NCBI GenBank assembly: GCA_003508835.1
Contig: PUFA01000144.1
Span: forward strand, 248,001-312,000
Source of the DNA: Eonycteris spelaea
Lineage: Eukaryota; Chordata; Mammalia; Chiroptera; Pteropodidae
Reading direction: 5' to 3'
Length of the DNA stretch: 64,000 nucleotides
Shown: piece by piece, positions 23,950 through 35,455 of the stretch
Layout: every line of letters begins with the position of its first letter
Numbering within the stretch: position 1 is the first letter of the stretch
Notes under the pieces: generated by a model
What the model was told of the DNA's origin: nothing
Database searches by the model: none
The model's input: the letters and a program-made list of their open reading frames with translations, nothing else
Translations under genes and position numbers: made by a program

Positions 23950-25689
23950 TCTGATCCTTCTATAATATGTGTATATTATAATATCATATAATTACATAGT
24001 CTTAAATATATTAATATATTACTTTTTTTGCTATTTTGTTAGATAAATAGCCAGCTTTCAGGAACTACTGATTTGAATAACTACATATTTCTTGCACTTG
24101 AAAGATTAACAGAAAGAAAAAATGAAGTGATTTTTTTTTTTTGAGCCTCATCCACTAGGTCTATTAACTTGACTTTTCTCTCATGAGGACAGAAGCATAA
24201 GGAATTTTGTACAAGTAGAATTATGGACTTAAATATTTGGGGGTAAACATTTTTCAAAGTAGTCACAGAAATAGATAGTCGAAGACTAAATCAAGAAATC
24301 CTCTGAACAGGATGTCAGCAGGCAAAGCCCCCAAGCACTCAGTCAAGAAAGTAATCTCCAATTTCTCTGTAAGATTTCAAAATGGAGCCATAAACAGGGA
24401 AATTCCACGTAGTGGAATCATTATTAATATGAAAACTGCAACTGTCTTGACACCTGGCTATTTATTAATTATGTTAACTTAATTAAAACAGACTTTCTTA
24501 AGGAAAGGGAATTGACTAACTTTTCAAGGAATTAATTAATTTTTGTTTTGCCTAAATATTCTGAATATAATCTCTTTAAAAATCGTTCACAGCATTAACG
24601 ATAATCATGGTTTTATCTATTTTTATAGAACAGAATGGTTTCTCATATGCTATACCTCCATCCTCATGATGAACTTCAAGCTCCATATTGTTGACCTGAT
24701 TTTAAACTTGAAGGAATGAGACTGAGAGGTCACATGACTAATCCAGATTTCACAATTTATAATAGCCACTCCAGGGATGTCCTTACCCTAGGATCTACTT
24801 TCTGTAGAATTGCCTGAATGTTGGGAGCATGCATTCTTCATGCATTAGGTATTTTAAAATCACGAGTGAGTGATTTTAAAGAAAGGAAGGATTTTGTTCA
24901 TTAAAAAGGAAAAAAAGAGTGGTTTACAATATTCTAAATCGGAGGTAAGAAAGATGTCCCACAGAAAGACCCCTACCGATTGAAATGCACTCAACAGACC
25001 TGAAATGACCTAAATCTAGATGAGGCTCTGAGCAATTAAAAGAAGCCAGGAGCTCTTCATTTAAACCAGGACCTCAATGTCCATCTCTCTGTCAGAAATT
25101 TGAAGAATATTCACATTTTCTACATGCTTTATCAATAGCTACTTCAATATTTCCAAACTATCTGTCATTATAGCGCCTAGGTAATTAGGCTGAGGTGCTC
25201 AGGCACTGTATTATTTAAACATCATTTCCATGGAACAAAGTCAGCTAGTAACATTTGTCATTATTTGATGGGCTTCTCGCCACTTAAATAACTAAAAGGA
25301 AAAATTACAATTTCCTTTAAATTATTTGTAGTAACTTTCACAAATAATTTTTGGCCACGGTCATCATATTGAACATTGGCTATGTGTCAACTAAATCCTT
25401 AGGGATTAGTTCAGCATAATTGATGGCCTTAGTTAATTTCCCAGAGGCTATTCTGAGAACTCTTTTTTTTTCCAAGTATTTTTTTAATGTTAGAAATCAC
25501 TTCTAAAATACACTTACTCTATCAGCTCTCTTTACCCCAGAAATCAACTGACATTGTATTTTTTTTTTTAATGCATTATCTCTGACATACATAAAAGAAA
25601 GACTTAGGTAATCTTAAATCATGATGATTAGGTTTTGGAGTCTGTTTTATGTATAGCCACTAGATAAGAAAATGTGTATGACAACTTTG
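23950..25689. other. Unique AT-rich sequence, no gene seen
   Basis: Contains an AT-rich patch (about 23970-24030), a T-run at 24130 and a small perfect hairpin at 24853-24880 (arms tttaaaatcac / gtgattttaaa). A weak antisense MIR-like stretch lies at about 24700-24790. No coding signal. Confidence 0.4.
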
Positions 25690-25920
25690 GGATGTTTAAT
25701 CTAGGTCAAGGGCTGGAAAATTACAAATCTGTACCACCAAATGGTTTCATGCACAAAACCATTTTCATCCATGCTCATTCATTTACATACTGTCTGTGGC
25801 CACTCTCACCCTATAATGGCAGAGTCTAGTGTTGTGACAGAGACCACATGGTGCACATAGCTTAAATATTTACTAACTGACCCTTTAAGAAAAAGTTTAT
25901 AGACTCCTGATCTAGAGAAA
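25690..25920 (-). mobile_element. hAT-Charlie-type MITE relic
   Basis: It follows the order of a well-known mammalian hAT MITE: 'catttacatactgtctgtgg' (consensus mattgtctatgg), 'cctataatggcagagtctag', 'tgtgacagagaccacatggt', 'aaatatttactaactgaccc' and 'tttaagaaaaagtttataga'. The central block is partly deleted. I recognise the family by its sequence but am unsure of the exact MER number, so none is given. Confidence 0.7.
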
Positions 25921-26475
25921 ACTTTGCCTTCTGGTAATAGTTTAAAAAATTAAAAATGAAAACATCTGTCTTCACTGGCCTTCTTTTAGCCAGGAATCCA
26001 ATATTGCCCCTCATCTCAGGATTCATAATTGACAGACACAGAGAGGGCCATGAAGCACTGAAAAGCCTTGAAGTATCTTCTGAATCAGCAAAGATTAAAT
26101 CTCACTCACTGTGGGTCTCTGTTATCTAGATTCGCACTGCTCAAATTGTTAGGGAGCTTCAACAACTTCTTTCACAAAAAAGCAGAAACCTCTTCTACTC
26201 TATGCTTTACATGCAGTCTTTCAGTCTCTAATTTAGACCCAGGGAAAGGGGTCAAAGGTCATATAATATCCATACTACTTTTGAGGGTGGTTGCTCTGAC
26301 TCTTATTAAGTTTGTACCTTCCCCAACACGCACTTAATTCATATCTATTTTCTTGTTACTCACTTGCCCTGTTATCTCTGTAACTTTTTATTAACTAGAA
26401 CACTCATTAAACAGAATACTCCATCCTTCCATGCGCCTCATCATGGCAAATAAAGCATGTCTTAAGTAAAAGGCA
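25921..26475. other. Unique sequence
   Basis: Nothing recognised apart from short open frames, of which 26068-26337 (89 codons) has no domain and no context supporting a gene. Confidence 0.35.
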
Positions 26476-26477
26476 TA

Positions 26478-26690
26478 GGTTTGGGATCAATCTAGACCTA
26501 TGTTCAACTTCTGGTCTCACCACTTTAAAAAATGTGGCCACAAGCAAATTTCTTTAATTTCTCTGAGCATCGATTTCCTCACTTACTAAATGCAGTAAGC
26601 ATGAGAATTTGGAAGAAGGTATATAGAGGGTTCAGCATGGTGCCTGACACAAGAAGAGCTGTTATTACTAGTAGAAAGTAGCAGGCATTT
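26478..26690 (+). repeat. MIR SINE
   Basis: MIR order is clear: 'ctagacctatgttcaacttc', 'tggtctcaccactttaaaaa', 'caagcaaatttctttaattt', 'tctgagcatcgatttcctca', 'ggttcagcatggtgcctgac'. Confidence 0.8.
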
Positions 26691-27854
26691 TAAATGTGCT
26701 GTGGGCAAACATTGCAGGTGCCAGAACATTCTGACATCCCAAACATAAGCCACAGGAAACACTAGGAGCATCTTAGGAACTGAAGATCACCCCATATTTA
26801 ATACTTCCTTTAAAAAATATAACATTACTTCAAGTATGTCATACATATTCCAGGACAAGAAATAATCTATCTACCTCTCTACGTGCCACTAAAGAGAAAT
26901 CGGGGCTTTGTGCTTAATTTTAGTTCATAAAGATCCCCAAAGAGTAAGCCATGTAAACATTAAATATTCTAAATACATACAAAGGGATATTTCAAGAAGA
27001 ACACTCACTTTTCATTTTAGAAGAGAAAATTATGCTAATGAAGGAAATTGCTAACCTTACAAGGGCCAGATTATGAAAGTATCTGTCTCTCTTATTTGGA
27101 ATTACTATGTTTTGTGAGATCCAGCCATATCTGTAGTATTCAATTTTAATATGGCAATTCTTTCTTATTCTAGGTTCTTCTGTTTAAGGCAACATATTGA
27201 ATCTCTTGGGAGAGATTCTGCCTGTATCTGCTCAGCTGAAAACATGAGGGTGCACATTCTGAACTGTATCTGCTCAGGTCTGAGTTTCCAAGGAAACAAG
27301 GGACTGCTCATCTAGCTGCAAAAATGAACTGATGAATCACTTTCAGCCTGTTACAAACGTTGATTCCAAATCAAATTCCAGTGTAGAGTCTAAAAAATGT
27401 CAATGTCTTGTCATTTCTGCCTAGCAAAGCCCTGATGCTCTGGCATCTGGCAGTAGGCAGGCATTAGCTGAGTTATCTCGTTGTTGTTTTCCTCTGAACT
27501 GTTAGTGAAATACTTACTATCAGTTACAGCCAGCTCCACACCACAGCTATGTGTGAACAACCTTCAATTCCTCCCATTGGTAAGGCCAGATAGAACTGCG
27601 TGCATTTGGAATGTCTTAGTCCTGGTCATATAAGAGGAAGCACTATGGTCTTCCAGCTCTAGGGGACTACCAGCTCTCAGGGTCACACACTTGACTGAGC
27701 AAAGAGCCACCTGACACCCTACCTGCAAACCTTTATTGGCATTCAAATCCCAGTGGTTGATAAATACTTCTAAAATTCTTAAATATGAGACTTCCTGACC
27801 ATTCTTTAGTATTTTCTCATCGAAGTAATTTAGATGTGTTACTTTATTTAATAA
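26691..27854. other. Unique sequence, no gene seen
   Basis: No family named. A short internal duplication of 'ctgtatctgctcag' occurs at about 27221-27278 (copies about 45 bp apart). Confidence 0.4.
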
Positions 27855-28020
27855 TCACACTCCACCTTGAGGTAGATACTATGATTACCTTTATTCTCTA
27901 GAAACTGAAGCACCCAGAGGTTATGTAATTTCCCTAGGTCACAGTATATAAATAATAAAACTGGAATTTAAACCCAAACTATGTTACCTCATATTCTTAC
28001 CCTTAACACTTTATTCTGTC
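27855..28020 (-). repeat. MIR SINE fragment
   Basis: Antisense MIR: 'tgaggtagatactatgatta', 'gaaactgaagcacccagagg', 'ttatgtaatttccctaggtc', 'aaaactggaatttaaaccca'. This is the MIR complement in the correct order. Confidence 0.8.
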
Positions 28021-28069
28021 TCATGAAACACTGGCCATTCTGTTTTTCTTTAAGTTTCAAGTGAGTATG

Positions 28070-28430
28070 CCTATTCATTTATTTGTTCATTTATTTATTC
28101 AGCGAATATGTTTCAGGCACCTATGCTAGACCCTGTGGGTATAGCAGCAAATGAAGAGACATAAAGTCCATCATACAGCTCATAATTTGTGTAGGATACA
28201 AACAATAAACAATAAGCAAAAATAAACAAGACAGACATCATAATATAATGGCAACAAAGGATATCAACACTGTGGTTGGAGAAGATAAAATTGGAAAAGG
28301 CACAGAAAGGAGACCAGATGAAGCAGAGGTAAAGAAGGACCAAATCATCTTGACCGGAGAGAGCAGACTGGATTTTATTTTAGGTGAAGTGATAAGTCAT
28401 TGAAGGATTTTAATCATATTTGAGGTAGAA
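28070..28430 (+). repeat. Ancient mammalian interspersed repeat (L2-like)
   Basis: TTCATTTA-rich start, 'tttcaggcacctatgctaga', 'caaacaataaacaataagca' and, near the end, 'gataagtcattgaaggattt' plus 'taatcatatttgagg'. These are the start and end landmarks of the same old family seen at 20.6, 32.9 and 35.5 kb. The middle is diverged. Confidence 0.6.
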
Positions 28431-28742
28431 CTGCCCTTTGTTCCTATTGCAAAGAAACTACATAGGTAGGTATGAAATATTACTTCCTTTCCAATTTGCA
28501 TGCCGTTATTTCTTTTTCTTGTCTGATTGCTGTAGCTAGGATTTCCAATACTATGTTGGAAGAAAAATGGATACAACTCTCAACCTCAATTATATCTTCC
28601 TAATATGACCTTAATTACACATAATTAAAAGACAAAATTTAGCTATTTATTTGTTTATTTTTGGTCAAGGAGAAACTACACTGAGTAAAAAGTACCCTAA
28701 CATGAAGGCATAGAACTGCACAAGAGTCCAAAAAAAGGAATT

Positions 28743-31249
28743 AAAAAGGACCTGCTGAGAAATACAAGAGAGAAATAACAACTGACACCACAGAAATATA
28801 AAGGATCATAAGAAAATACTGAATAATTATATGCTAACAAATTGGGCAATTTGGAAGAAATGGATAAATTTCTAGAAACATGCATCAGCCAGAACAGAAT
28901 GAAGAAGCAGAAAATCTGAAAAGATCAATTACTACTAAAAAAATCAAATCGGTCATCAAAAAACTTCCAACAAATGCAAGTCCTGGACCAGATGGCTTCA
29001 CAGGTGAATTTTACCAAACATTCAAAAAAAAAAAAAAAAAAAAGAATTAACACCTATCCTTGTCAAACTATTCCAAAAATTTCAAGAGGAAGAAAGATTC
29101 CCAAGCTTGTTTTACAAGGCCAGGATAATCCTGATTCCAACAACAGATAAAGATATTACAAAAAAAGAAAACTATACGCCAAGATCCCTGATGAATGTAG
29201 AAAGGAAGAAAAAAAAAACTGTCATTATTTGAAGATGAATGAACTATACAGAGAGAACTCTAAAGATTCCATCAGAAAACTATTAGAACTAATAATGAAT
29301 TCAGTAAAGCAGCAGGATACAAAATTAATATTCAGAAATTAGTTATATTTTTATACACCAATAACAAATCAGAGAAATTAAGAAAACAATCCCATTTACA
29401 ATTGCATCAAAAAATAAAATAAAATACTAGAAATAAATTTACCAAGGGTAAAGACCATACTCAGAAAATTATAAGACATAAAAGAAAGAAATTGAAGAAA
29501 TACAAATAAATGGAGACATATACTGTACTCATGAATAGGATAAATTAACACTGTTAAAATGCCCATACTACTCAAAATGATTATAGATTCAATGCAATCC
29601 CTATCAAAACACCAGTGGTATTTTTCACAGAACTATTGTGAAAAAAGATATTGTGAAAGAAGAGCAAAGTTGGACGTATCACACTACCTGATATCAAACT
29701 ACAGAAGGCAACAATAATCAAAACAGCATGGTACTGGCATAAAAACAGACACATAGATCAATGGAAGAGAACAGAGTGACCAGAAATAAACCCATGGCTA
29801 TATGGTCAATTAATCTATGACAAAGAGGAGAGAATATACCATGGGGTGAAGACAGCCTATTCAACAAATGGTATTGAGAAAACTGAACAGATATATGCAA
29901 AAAAAGAAAAAAAAGAAAAAAAAAAAAAAAAAGAAACTAGACCACTTTCGTAAACCATATACTAAAGTAAACTCAAGATGGATTAAAGACAAATATAAGA
30001 TCTGAAACCATAAAACTCCTAGAAGAAAATATAGGCAGTAAACTCTCTGACATTGTTCTTAGTTATATTTTTTTTCTGATATATTTCCTGGGGCAAAGGA
30101 AACAAAAGAAAAATAAACGAATAAGACTATATCAAACTAAAAAGTTTTTGCACAGCAAAGGAAACCATCTACAACCTACTAAAAGGGAAAAGATATTAGA
30201 CACATCCAATAAGGCATTAATATCCAAAATTTATAAATAACTCATACAACACAACACCATAAAAACCCCTCAAACAGTCCAATTAGAAAATGGGCAGAGG
30301 ACCTGAATAGACATTTCTCTAAAGAGAACATATATATCACCAATTCACATATGAAAAGATGTTCAACATCACTAATCATCAGAAAAATGCAAATTGAAAC
30401 TACAATGAAATATCATCTCACACCCATCAGAATAGCTATCACCAACAAGTCAATAAAAAGTCTTGATAAAGATGTGGATAAAAGGGAACCCTTGTGAACT
30501 GTTGGTGGGATTGTAAATTGGTACAGCCACTATGGAAAACAACATGGAGGTTACTCAAAAATTAAAAGTAGAACTACCTTATGACCCAGCAATTCCACTG
30601 CTAAGTGATTATCTGAAAAAATTCAAAGCACTAATTAAAAAAGATATATGCACCCCCATGTTCACTGCAGCATTATTTACATTAGACAAGGTATGAAAGC
30701 AATCGAAGTGTCCATCAGTAAATGACAAGAGACAGAAGAGGTGGCACTTAGATACAATAGAATATTATTCAGCCATAAAAAAAATAAATTTTTAACATTT
30801 CTGACAGCATAAATGGACCTGGAGAGTATTATTCTAAGTAAAATAAGACAGACAAAGACAAATTCATATGATCTCACTTATATGTGGAATCTAAAGAACA
30901 AAATAAACGAACAAATGAAATGGAAGCAGACTCATAGACAGAGAATAAATTTGGGAGGAGGGTTGGGGCCTGGGTGAAAAAGGTGAAGGGATTAATAAGT
31001 ACAAATTAGTAGTTACAAAATAGTCATGGTGATGTAAAGTACACATAAGAAATGTAGTCAATAATATTGTGATAACTACGTATAGTGCCAGGTGGGTACT
31101 AGATTAATTGGAGGAGGTCACTTCATAAATTATATAAATGTCTAACCACTATGCTGTACATCTAAAACTAACATAAAATAATATTGAATGTCAGCTCTCA
31201 TTGAAAAATTTTTAAATGAGAAAAAATTAAAATAAAAAGGACTTGTTGA
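28743..31249 (+). mobile_element. 5'-truncated, internally deleted L1 with target-site duplications
   Basis: The L1 body runs from 28759 to about 31233, flanked by a 16-bp direct repeat (28743-28758 aaaaaggacctgctga and 31234-31249 aaaaaggacttgttga, two differences). The left site reads TT|AAAA, as preferred by L1 endonuclease. ORF2 reverse-transcriptase sequence is recognisable (PTNASPGPDGFTGEFY at about 28967-29015). Several hundred bases are then missing, and the catalytic block reads LFEDE-stop (29225-29242) where the family has LFADD. The C-terminal part and a 3'UTR with 'gccaggtgggtactagatta' follow. The 3' type matches the minus-strand L1 at 5.65-6.20 kb. It is inert. Confidence 0.93.
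29024..29043 (+). repeat. Expanded A-run inside L1 ORF2
   Basis: About 20 adenines occupy the point where L1 ORF2 normally has a short aaagaag, so an A-rich codon stretch has expanded after insertion. A similar A-rich expansion lies at about 29898-29933 in the same element. Confidence 0.85.
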
Positions 31250-32404
31250 ATAGGCACCAGCCTGAAGTACCATGAGTAGCCTAAGTATGACACGTCACCT
31301 TATCGTCACACTGGCTCTATCCAAGGAATTTCATTAGCCTCTATGGAAAACCCAGAGTGCCCTGACTCCATGGGGTAGGGTCTTGCTTTGCTTCATGTCT
31401 GTGCCTGGCACAATATATTGTTTAGTGTAGGTTCATGAACACATTTGTAGAAGGAGGGATGAAGAAAAGAGGGAGACAGAGAGGATAAAAGGAGGATATG
31501 AGAAAAGAGGAAGGCACAAAAGAAACAGCCCTCTTAGTTAGTACCTAACGTCTTTGCCTCTTGGTTTTGCATTTTCTTGGCTGTTTCTTTATTCTCAGCA
31601 CTCCCTAACCCATCTTCCTTGGATTAAAAAAAAAAAAAAAAAAAAAGCATCCAACATGACACTTCCAAAAGATTAATATTTTCATTTCAACATTTCTGAA
31701 AGTATTTCAATGAAATTGCTTTCAAATGGTTTTTTTATATTAGATCATTGAGAGATAGATTAATGTCATAAACGTAGGTACTAGCAAGCAATTTTTGTCT
31801 ACTATGTGCACATACTATATATTTCATAACCTCTGATAACTTAAAGTCACTAATTTAAGTCAAATTAGGGAAAGGGCAGTATAATAATTACTATATTGCC
31901 ACTCCTTCTTGATAACAAATGAGGCTTTTTTTTTCCCCTCCACCAGTATATAATGGTGTGCTTTTTCTTTGGCTAAGATATAATAGCACTCCTCTAACAC
32001 GAACAAAAATATTTTTACTGGCTATGTTATTACTGAGAAATGCATTGGGAAAATGTAAAAATATTTCACCTTTATGTTGAAGAACATAAACATAGTAGAT
32101 TAAATAAAATTTTCACAGCTCTTGACACGTGCCATATGTAATGCTTGGTAAACATCAAAGAGGCTTTTGCTTTTCCTAGGAATCAGAGACCAGAACTGGA
32201 GGGGAACTTGGATATTTAACGATTTACTCCCCAACCCATCCCCAAGACATTGGGCAAATGAGACCTCAAGATGTTGAAGGACAATCTAAATTTAAGTAAT
32301 TAATTGAACAGTCAGGACAGGAAGCCTTGTTATCCAAGATCTAGCCCAGTGTTAATCTCACTACAAAATGCTGCCTGTTTGTGCTTCACTGCACACTGTT
32401 GGAA
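31250..32404. other. Unique AT-rich sequence with a poly-A run
   Basis: A 21-bp A-run lies at 31626-31646 without a recognisable SINE upstream. GA-rich sequence lies at about 31450-31520. No gene recognised. Confidence 0.4.
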
Positions 32405-32655
32405 GTCAGCATGAGAAGTGAGGAGCCAAGGCTCTGAATCATGCCTACTGGACTTCAAGTCCAGACTCAGACTCTACCTCTATGAGCCTAGGTAATGCAT
32501 TTCAATTTATGCGAGCCTGAATTTTTTCTATAAAAAGGAGATTTAATAGTGCCAGTCTCAAACATGTGTTCAAATATCAAGAGAAATAGGCACACTGTAA
32601 TTGTTAAGTAAATATCTAATTAGTACTATTATATTAGCACTATCATTATTTTTCT
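32405..32655 (+). repeat. MIR SINE
   Basis: 'ggacttcaagtccagactca', 'gactctacctctatgagcct', 'aggtaatgcatttcaattta', 'taaaaaggagatttaatagt' and 'gttaagtaaatatctaatta' follow the MIR plan. Confidence 0.65.
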
Positions 32656-32879
32656 TATTATTTAAAAATGTAACACATGAAACCCTTAGCTTTGCTGATA
32701 ACTTCTGAATACACTTGATTGCTTAAACAGGAGTTAGAAGTTCTTATATACACCCATAAAATTCTGCTCAGAAACCTTCTAAGTTAATGACTCTAATGAA
32801 CTAAATATTAAGTATGCTTCTTGACAATTTTGCAAATTAAAAGAAATCCAAAAAGATGTTACTAAACAATACACTATAG

Positions 32880-33130
32880 AGGATGAACAAGTGTTGAACC
32901 TTGTCTTCAGAGACATTAGAATCTAGTGGGGAGAAAAGACATGAACAGCAATAGGCTTTTAGATGACAGAATGTGGTATATATAATGTAAGTGATGTGAC
33001 GAAGATCAGCTTTGGGAACGGAGAAGGAAGAAATTCAGGTTGAAGAAAGCAAGATAGGTTTCATGGAAGAGAGAGCATTTAATCTGAGCCTAGAAAGGAT
33101 GTAGAAATTAGAAGAAATAACTTGGGCAAA
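32880..33130 (+). repeat. Ancient mammalian interspersed repeat (L2-like)
   Basis: 'ccttgtcttcagagacatta' and 'gaatctagtggggagaaaag' match the 'gagcttacattctagtgggg' landmark. 'gtttcatggaagagagagca', 'tttaatctgagcctagaaag' and 'gatgtagaaat' match the 'tgacatttgagctgagacct' segment. Same family as 20.6 and 28.1 kb. Confidence 0.6.
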
Positions 33131-33309
33131 GACCCAAGCTGCAGGTCTACCATGTTCCAAGCATCTCCAAGTTGCATTTCCTAGGAATGCACAAAGTCCA
33201 TGTTCCTCAGAAACACAGGGGATATCGGTAAGTGCTGAATAGCACCACGTAGCTGAGTCACGTGTGCATGGAGGTAGAAAGATGAGGAGAGTGAAAGATA
33301 AGGCTGGAA

Positions 33310-33560
33310 AGGTGGGTTTGAGCCAGGAAAGCATCATGGTGAGACACATGGGCTCTGAAATGCCAGACCACATGAATCCCAGATCTGCCTCTTTGGAGCC
33401 AAGTGGGCTTGACAAATGCTCAAGCTCTCTGTGCTTCCATTTTCTCATTTATAACATGAGATTAATAATAGTGCCTACATCATAGGTGGTTGTGACAAGT
33501 AACCGAGTTACTACGCGTAAAGCATCTAGAACAGTACCTGGGATATAGAGTTCGTCACTC
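33310..33560 (+). repeat. MIR SINE
   Basis: 'acatgggctctgaaatgcca', 'gaatcccagatctgcctctt', 'ctctctgtgcttccattttc', 'tcatttataacatgagatta' and 'gtgcctacatcataggtggt' give a full MIR. The 137-codon minus-strand frame at 33035-33448 lies across this and the preceding repeat and is not a gene. Confidence 0.85.
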
Positions 33561-33565
33561 AGAAA

Positions 33566-33643
33566 TCATCATCACTGTCACCATTATTATATTATCATCA
33601 CCATCATCATCACCATCATCATCATCATCATCATCGCCACCAC
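33566..33643. repeat. (CAT)n trinucleotide microsatellite
   Basis: Imperfect CAT/CAC repeat. It follows directly on the tail of a MIR, a common place for microsatellites to start. Confidence 0.95.
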
Positions 33644-33869
33644 TGGGATATTTAGATACTAGTTGGAGATCTACAGAGAAACCATCATTGAAAGATACAT
33701 CCTGGTCAAAGCATTACTCTATGAAGATGACTTTGGTAGACTGCATATACTTAGTGATTTGACATCAAAAATGTATATGATTTATTATCATTAGAACTTT
33801 GGGAAATCTAGGTTACAGAAAAGAAAGATCAATTTGACTAGTAAATTAAAGACCTATGTTATAGTTCAG

Positions 33870-34490
33870 TACAAATTTTGTTTGCATGTTTTTATTTTTA
33901 ACTACATAAGCAGTAGATAAATGCATTTTGGTTGTAAAAATGGAACCAGTACAGGAGCAAATAGAGTAAAAAATAAAAGTTCCTTCATGTCCATCTCCCA
34001 GCTCCTAGGATCATCCATAGCTCTTTCAATGTTAAAGATGAGTGTTCCAAACTTGTTTCTACATGTTTATAATTACACGTACATGCAACTTTTACGCTTT
34101 TTAAACTACTTTTTTCTTCAATTTTCCTTTCATTGAATAATGTTTAAGGATCCTTACATGTAGTACAATAAATCTGTCTCATCCATTTTAACTGCTGCAT
34201 AATATTCCAGATATTGCTATTCTTTACCCAACTTCAATAATTATTCTATTCATGAACATTCAGGTTATTTTCCGTTTTTCACTTTTATAAACAAGGCTAC
34301 AGCAGACTATTCTACACATATTTTTGTGCTCAGATATCACTGTAGGACAGATATTCATAAGGACAACTCCTGATTCAAAGAACATATTCTTAAATTTTGA
34401 TAAATTCTGCCATAATGATCTCTTAGAAGTTGGTACCAATTTACATAACCATCAAAAATGTGTGACAGTTTTTAATAATTTAAATTTTAA
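33870..34490 (-). mobile_element. Old L1 (L1ME-like) 3' region relic
   Basis: On the plus strand it reads as the complement of an old L1 3' part: 'tgttccaaacttgtttctac', 'gaataatgtttaaggatcct', 'ctcatccattttaactgctg', 'cataatattccagatattgc' and 'ataaacaaggctacagcaga'. The order fits the L1ME-type 3' end as I remember it. The subfamily call is tentative. Confidence 0.6.
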
Positions 34491-34543
34491 AATTAATAAT
34501 CAGGGAAGATTCCATACTAAAGATATAATTGATTACCCCAGGT

Positions 34544-34710
34544 CAATGGTTCTTACACTTTTTGGAGTCACGCATCCCTTTGAGAATCTGATAAATGTTA
34601 TGGATTTTATTTAAATACAAGTGTGTACAGACACAATTATACTGAGTTTTTATAACTCAGTGAATATTCCAAGAGTCCCCAGAAGCTCAACTCAAGATTA
34701 AGAATCTCTA
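34544..34710. mobile_element. hAT-type MITE relic
   Basis: Termini 'caatggttcttacacttttt' and 'gattaagaatctcta' are imperfect inverted complements of each other. The body reads 'ccctttgagaatctgataaa' then 'tgttatggatttt', matching a mammalian hAT MITE with 'tggttcttaacctttttggg...tttgagaatctgatgaaagc'. The MER number is not assigned. Confidence 0.65.
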
Positions 34711-35004
34711 TTCTGGATAAGTAGAAAGTTACGCATTCGTAGGTATGATGAGTGAGCATTTACCCAGCCTGGGATATCTACATGTACCCTGGTGAATGCC
34801 TTTCTTTAGATCCTCTTGCTTTTATACCTAAAACAGGTGGCCATGAGACTGGGTAAAGCACTTGTCCCTTTACTGCACCTCCATCTGGCAGTGAAAATCT
34901 GCTTTATGTCCATCTTACTCAAGTCCTTTTGTCCTTCAGCCCTCAGTGAGCATGTGTTTGTGTCTGAGTGTGTGTTTGTGTGTGTTTGCTAATGCACCTG
35001 TGCT

Positions 35005-35103
35005 CATAGAGAGTCTTTGTAGCATGGAACTAGGCTGAACGGGTTCAAACTTCTGACTCTGATACCATGTGACCTTGCAGAGGTCACTTAACCATATAGG
35101 CCA
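35005..35103 (+). repeat. MIR SINE, left half (interrupted)
   Basis: Contains 'gaacgggttcaaacttctga', 'ctctgataccatgtgacctt' and 'gcagaggtcacttaacc'. The rest of the same MIR resumes at about 35290 after an inserted MER3-like element. Confidence 0.75.
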
Positions 35104-35288
35104 CCACTTGCCAATAAATATTTGTGATGATTGAAATGTTCTATAATCTGTCCTGTCCAGTACAGTAGTCCCTAGCAATCAAGATTACTGATCACTTTAA
35201 ATGTGGTTAATGTTTAATTTTTTTAATTTTAATTAATTTAAATCAAAACCATTACATATGGCAGTAGCTTCTATATTATTAGACAGTG
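35104..35288 (+). mobile_element. MER3-like hAT MITE inserted in a MIR
   Basis: Starts with a diverged 'cagtgctgtccaataga' and runs through 'gattgaaatgttctataatc', 'tgtcctgtccagtacagtag', 'cactttaaatgtggttaatg' and 'ttttaattttaattaattta' to 'attagacagtg'. This is the full order of the family at about 185 bp. It splits a MIR into two collinear halves, so it inserted after the MIR. Confidence 0.75.
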
Positions 35289-35289
35289 A

Positions 35290-35455
35290 AAATCTAGTGT
35301 CTTTGTTTTCTTATCTGCCAAATAGGAACAATAATAATTCCTACTTTATAGGAGTGCTATGAGGAATAGATTAAATATATGTATATAGTACTTACGGTAG
35401 CACCTGGAACATAGTAAGTGCTATATAAGTCTTTGCAGTTACTATTATTGAGTAC
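35290..35455 (+). repeat. MIR SINE, right half (interrupted)
   Basis: 'gtctttgttttcttatctgc', 'caaataggaacaataataat', 'aggagtgctatgaggaatag' and 'cacctggaacatagtaagtg' continue the MIR that began at 35005. Confidence 0.8.

Noticed and set aside
33035..33448. 137-codon open frame on the minus strand, one of the longest in the window
   Set aside because: It lies across an ancient repeat and a MIR, shows no domain, and has an overlapping open frame on the other strand. It looks like a chance frame.
33566..33643. CAT repeat as a possible CRISPR-like array
   Set aside because: A trinucleotide microsatellite without spacers.
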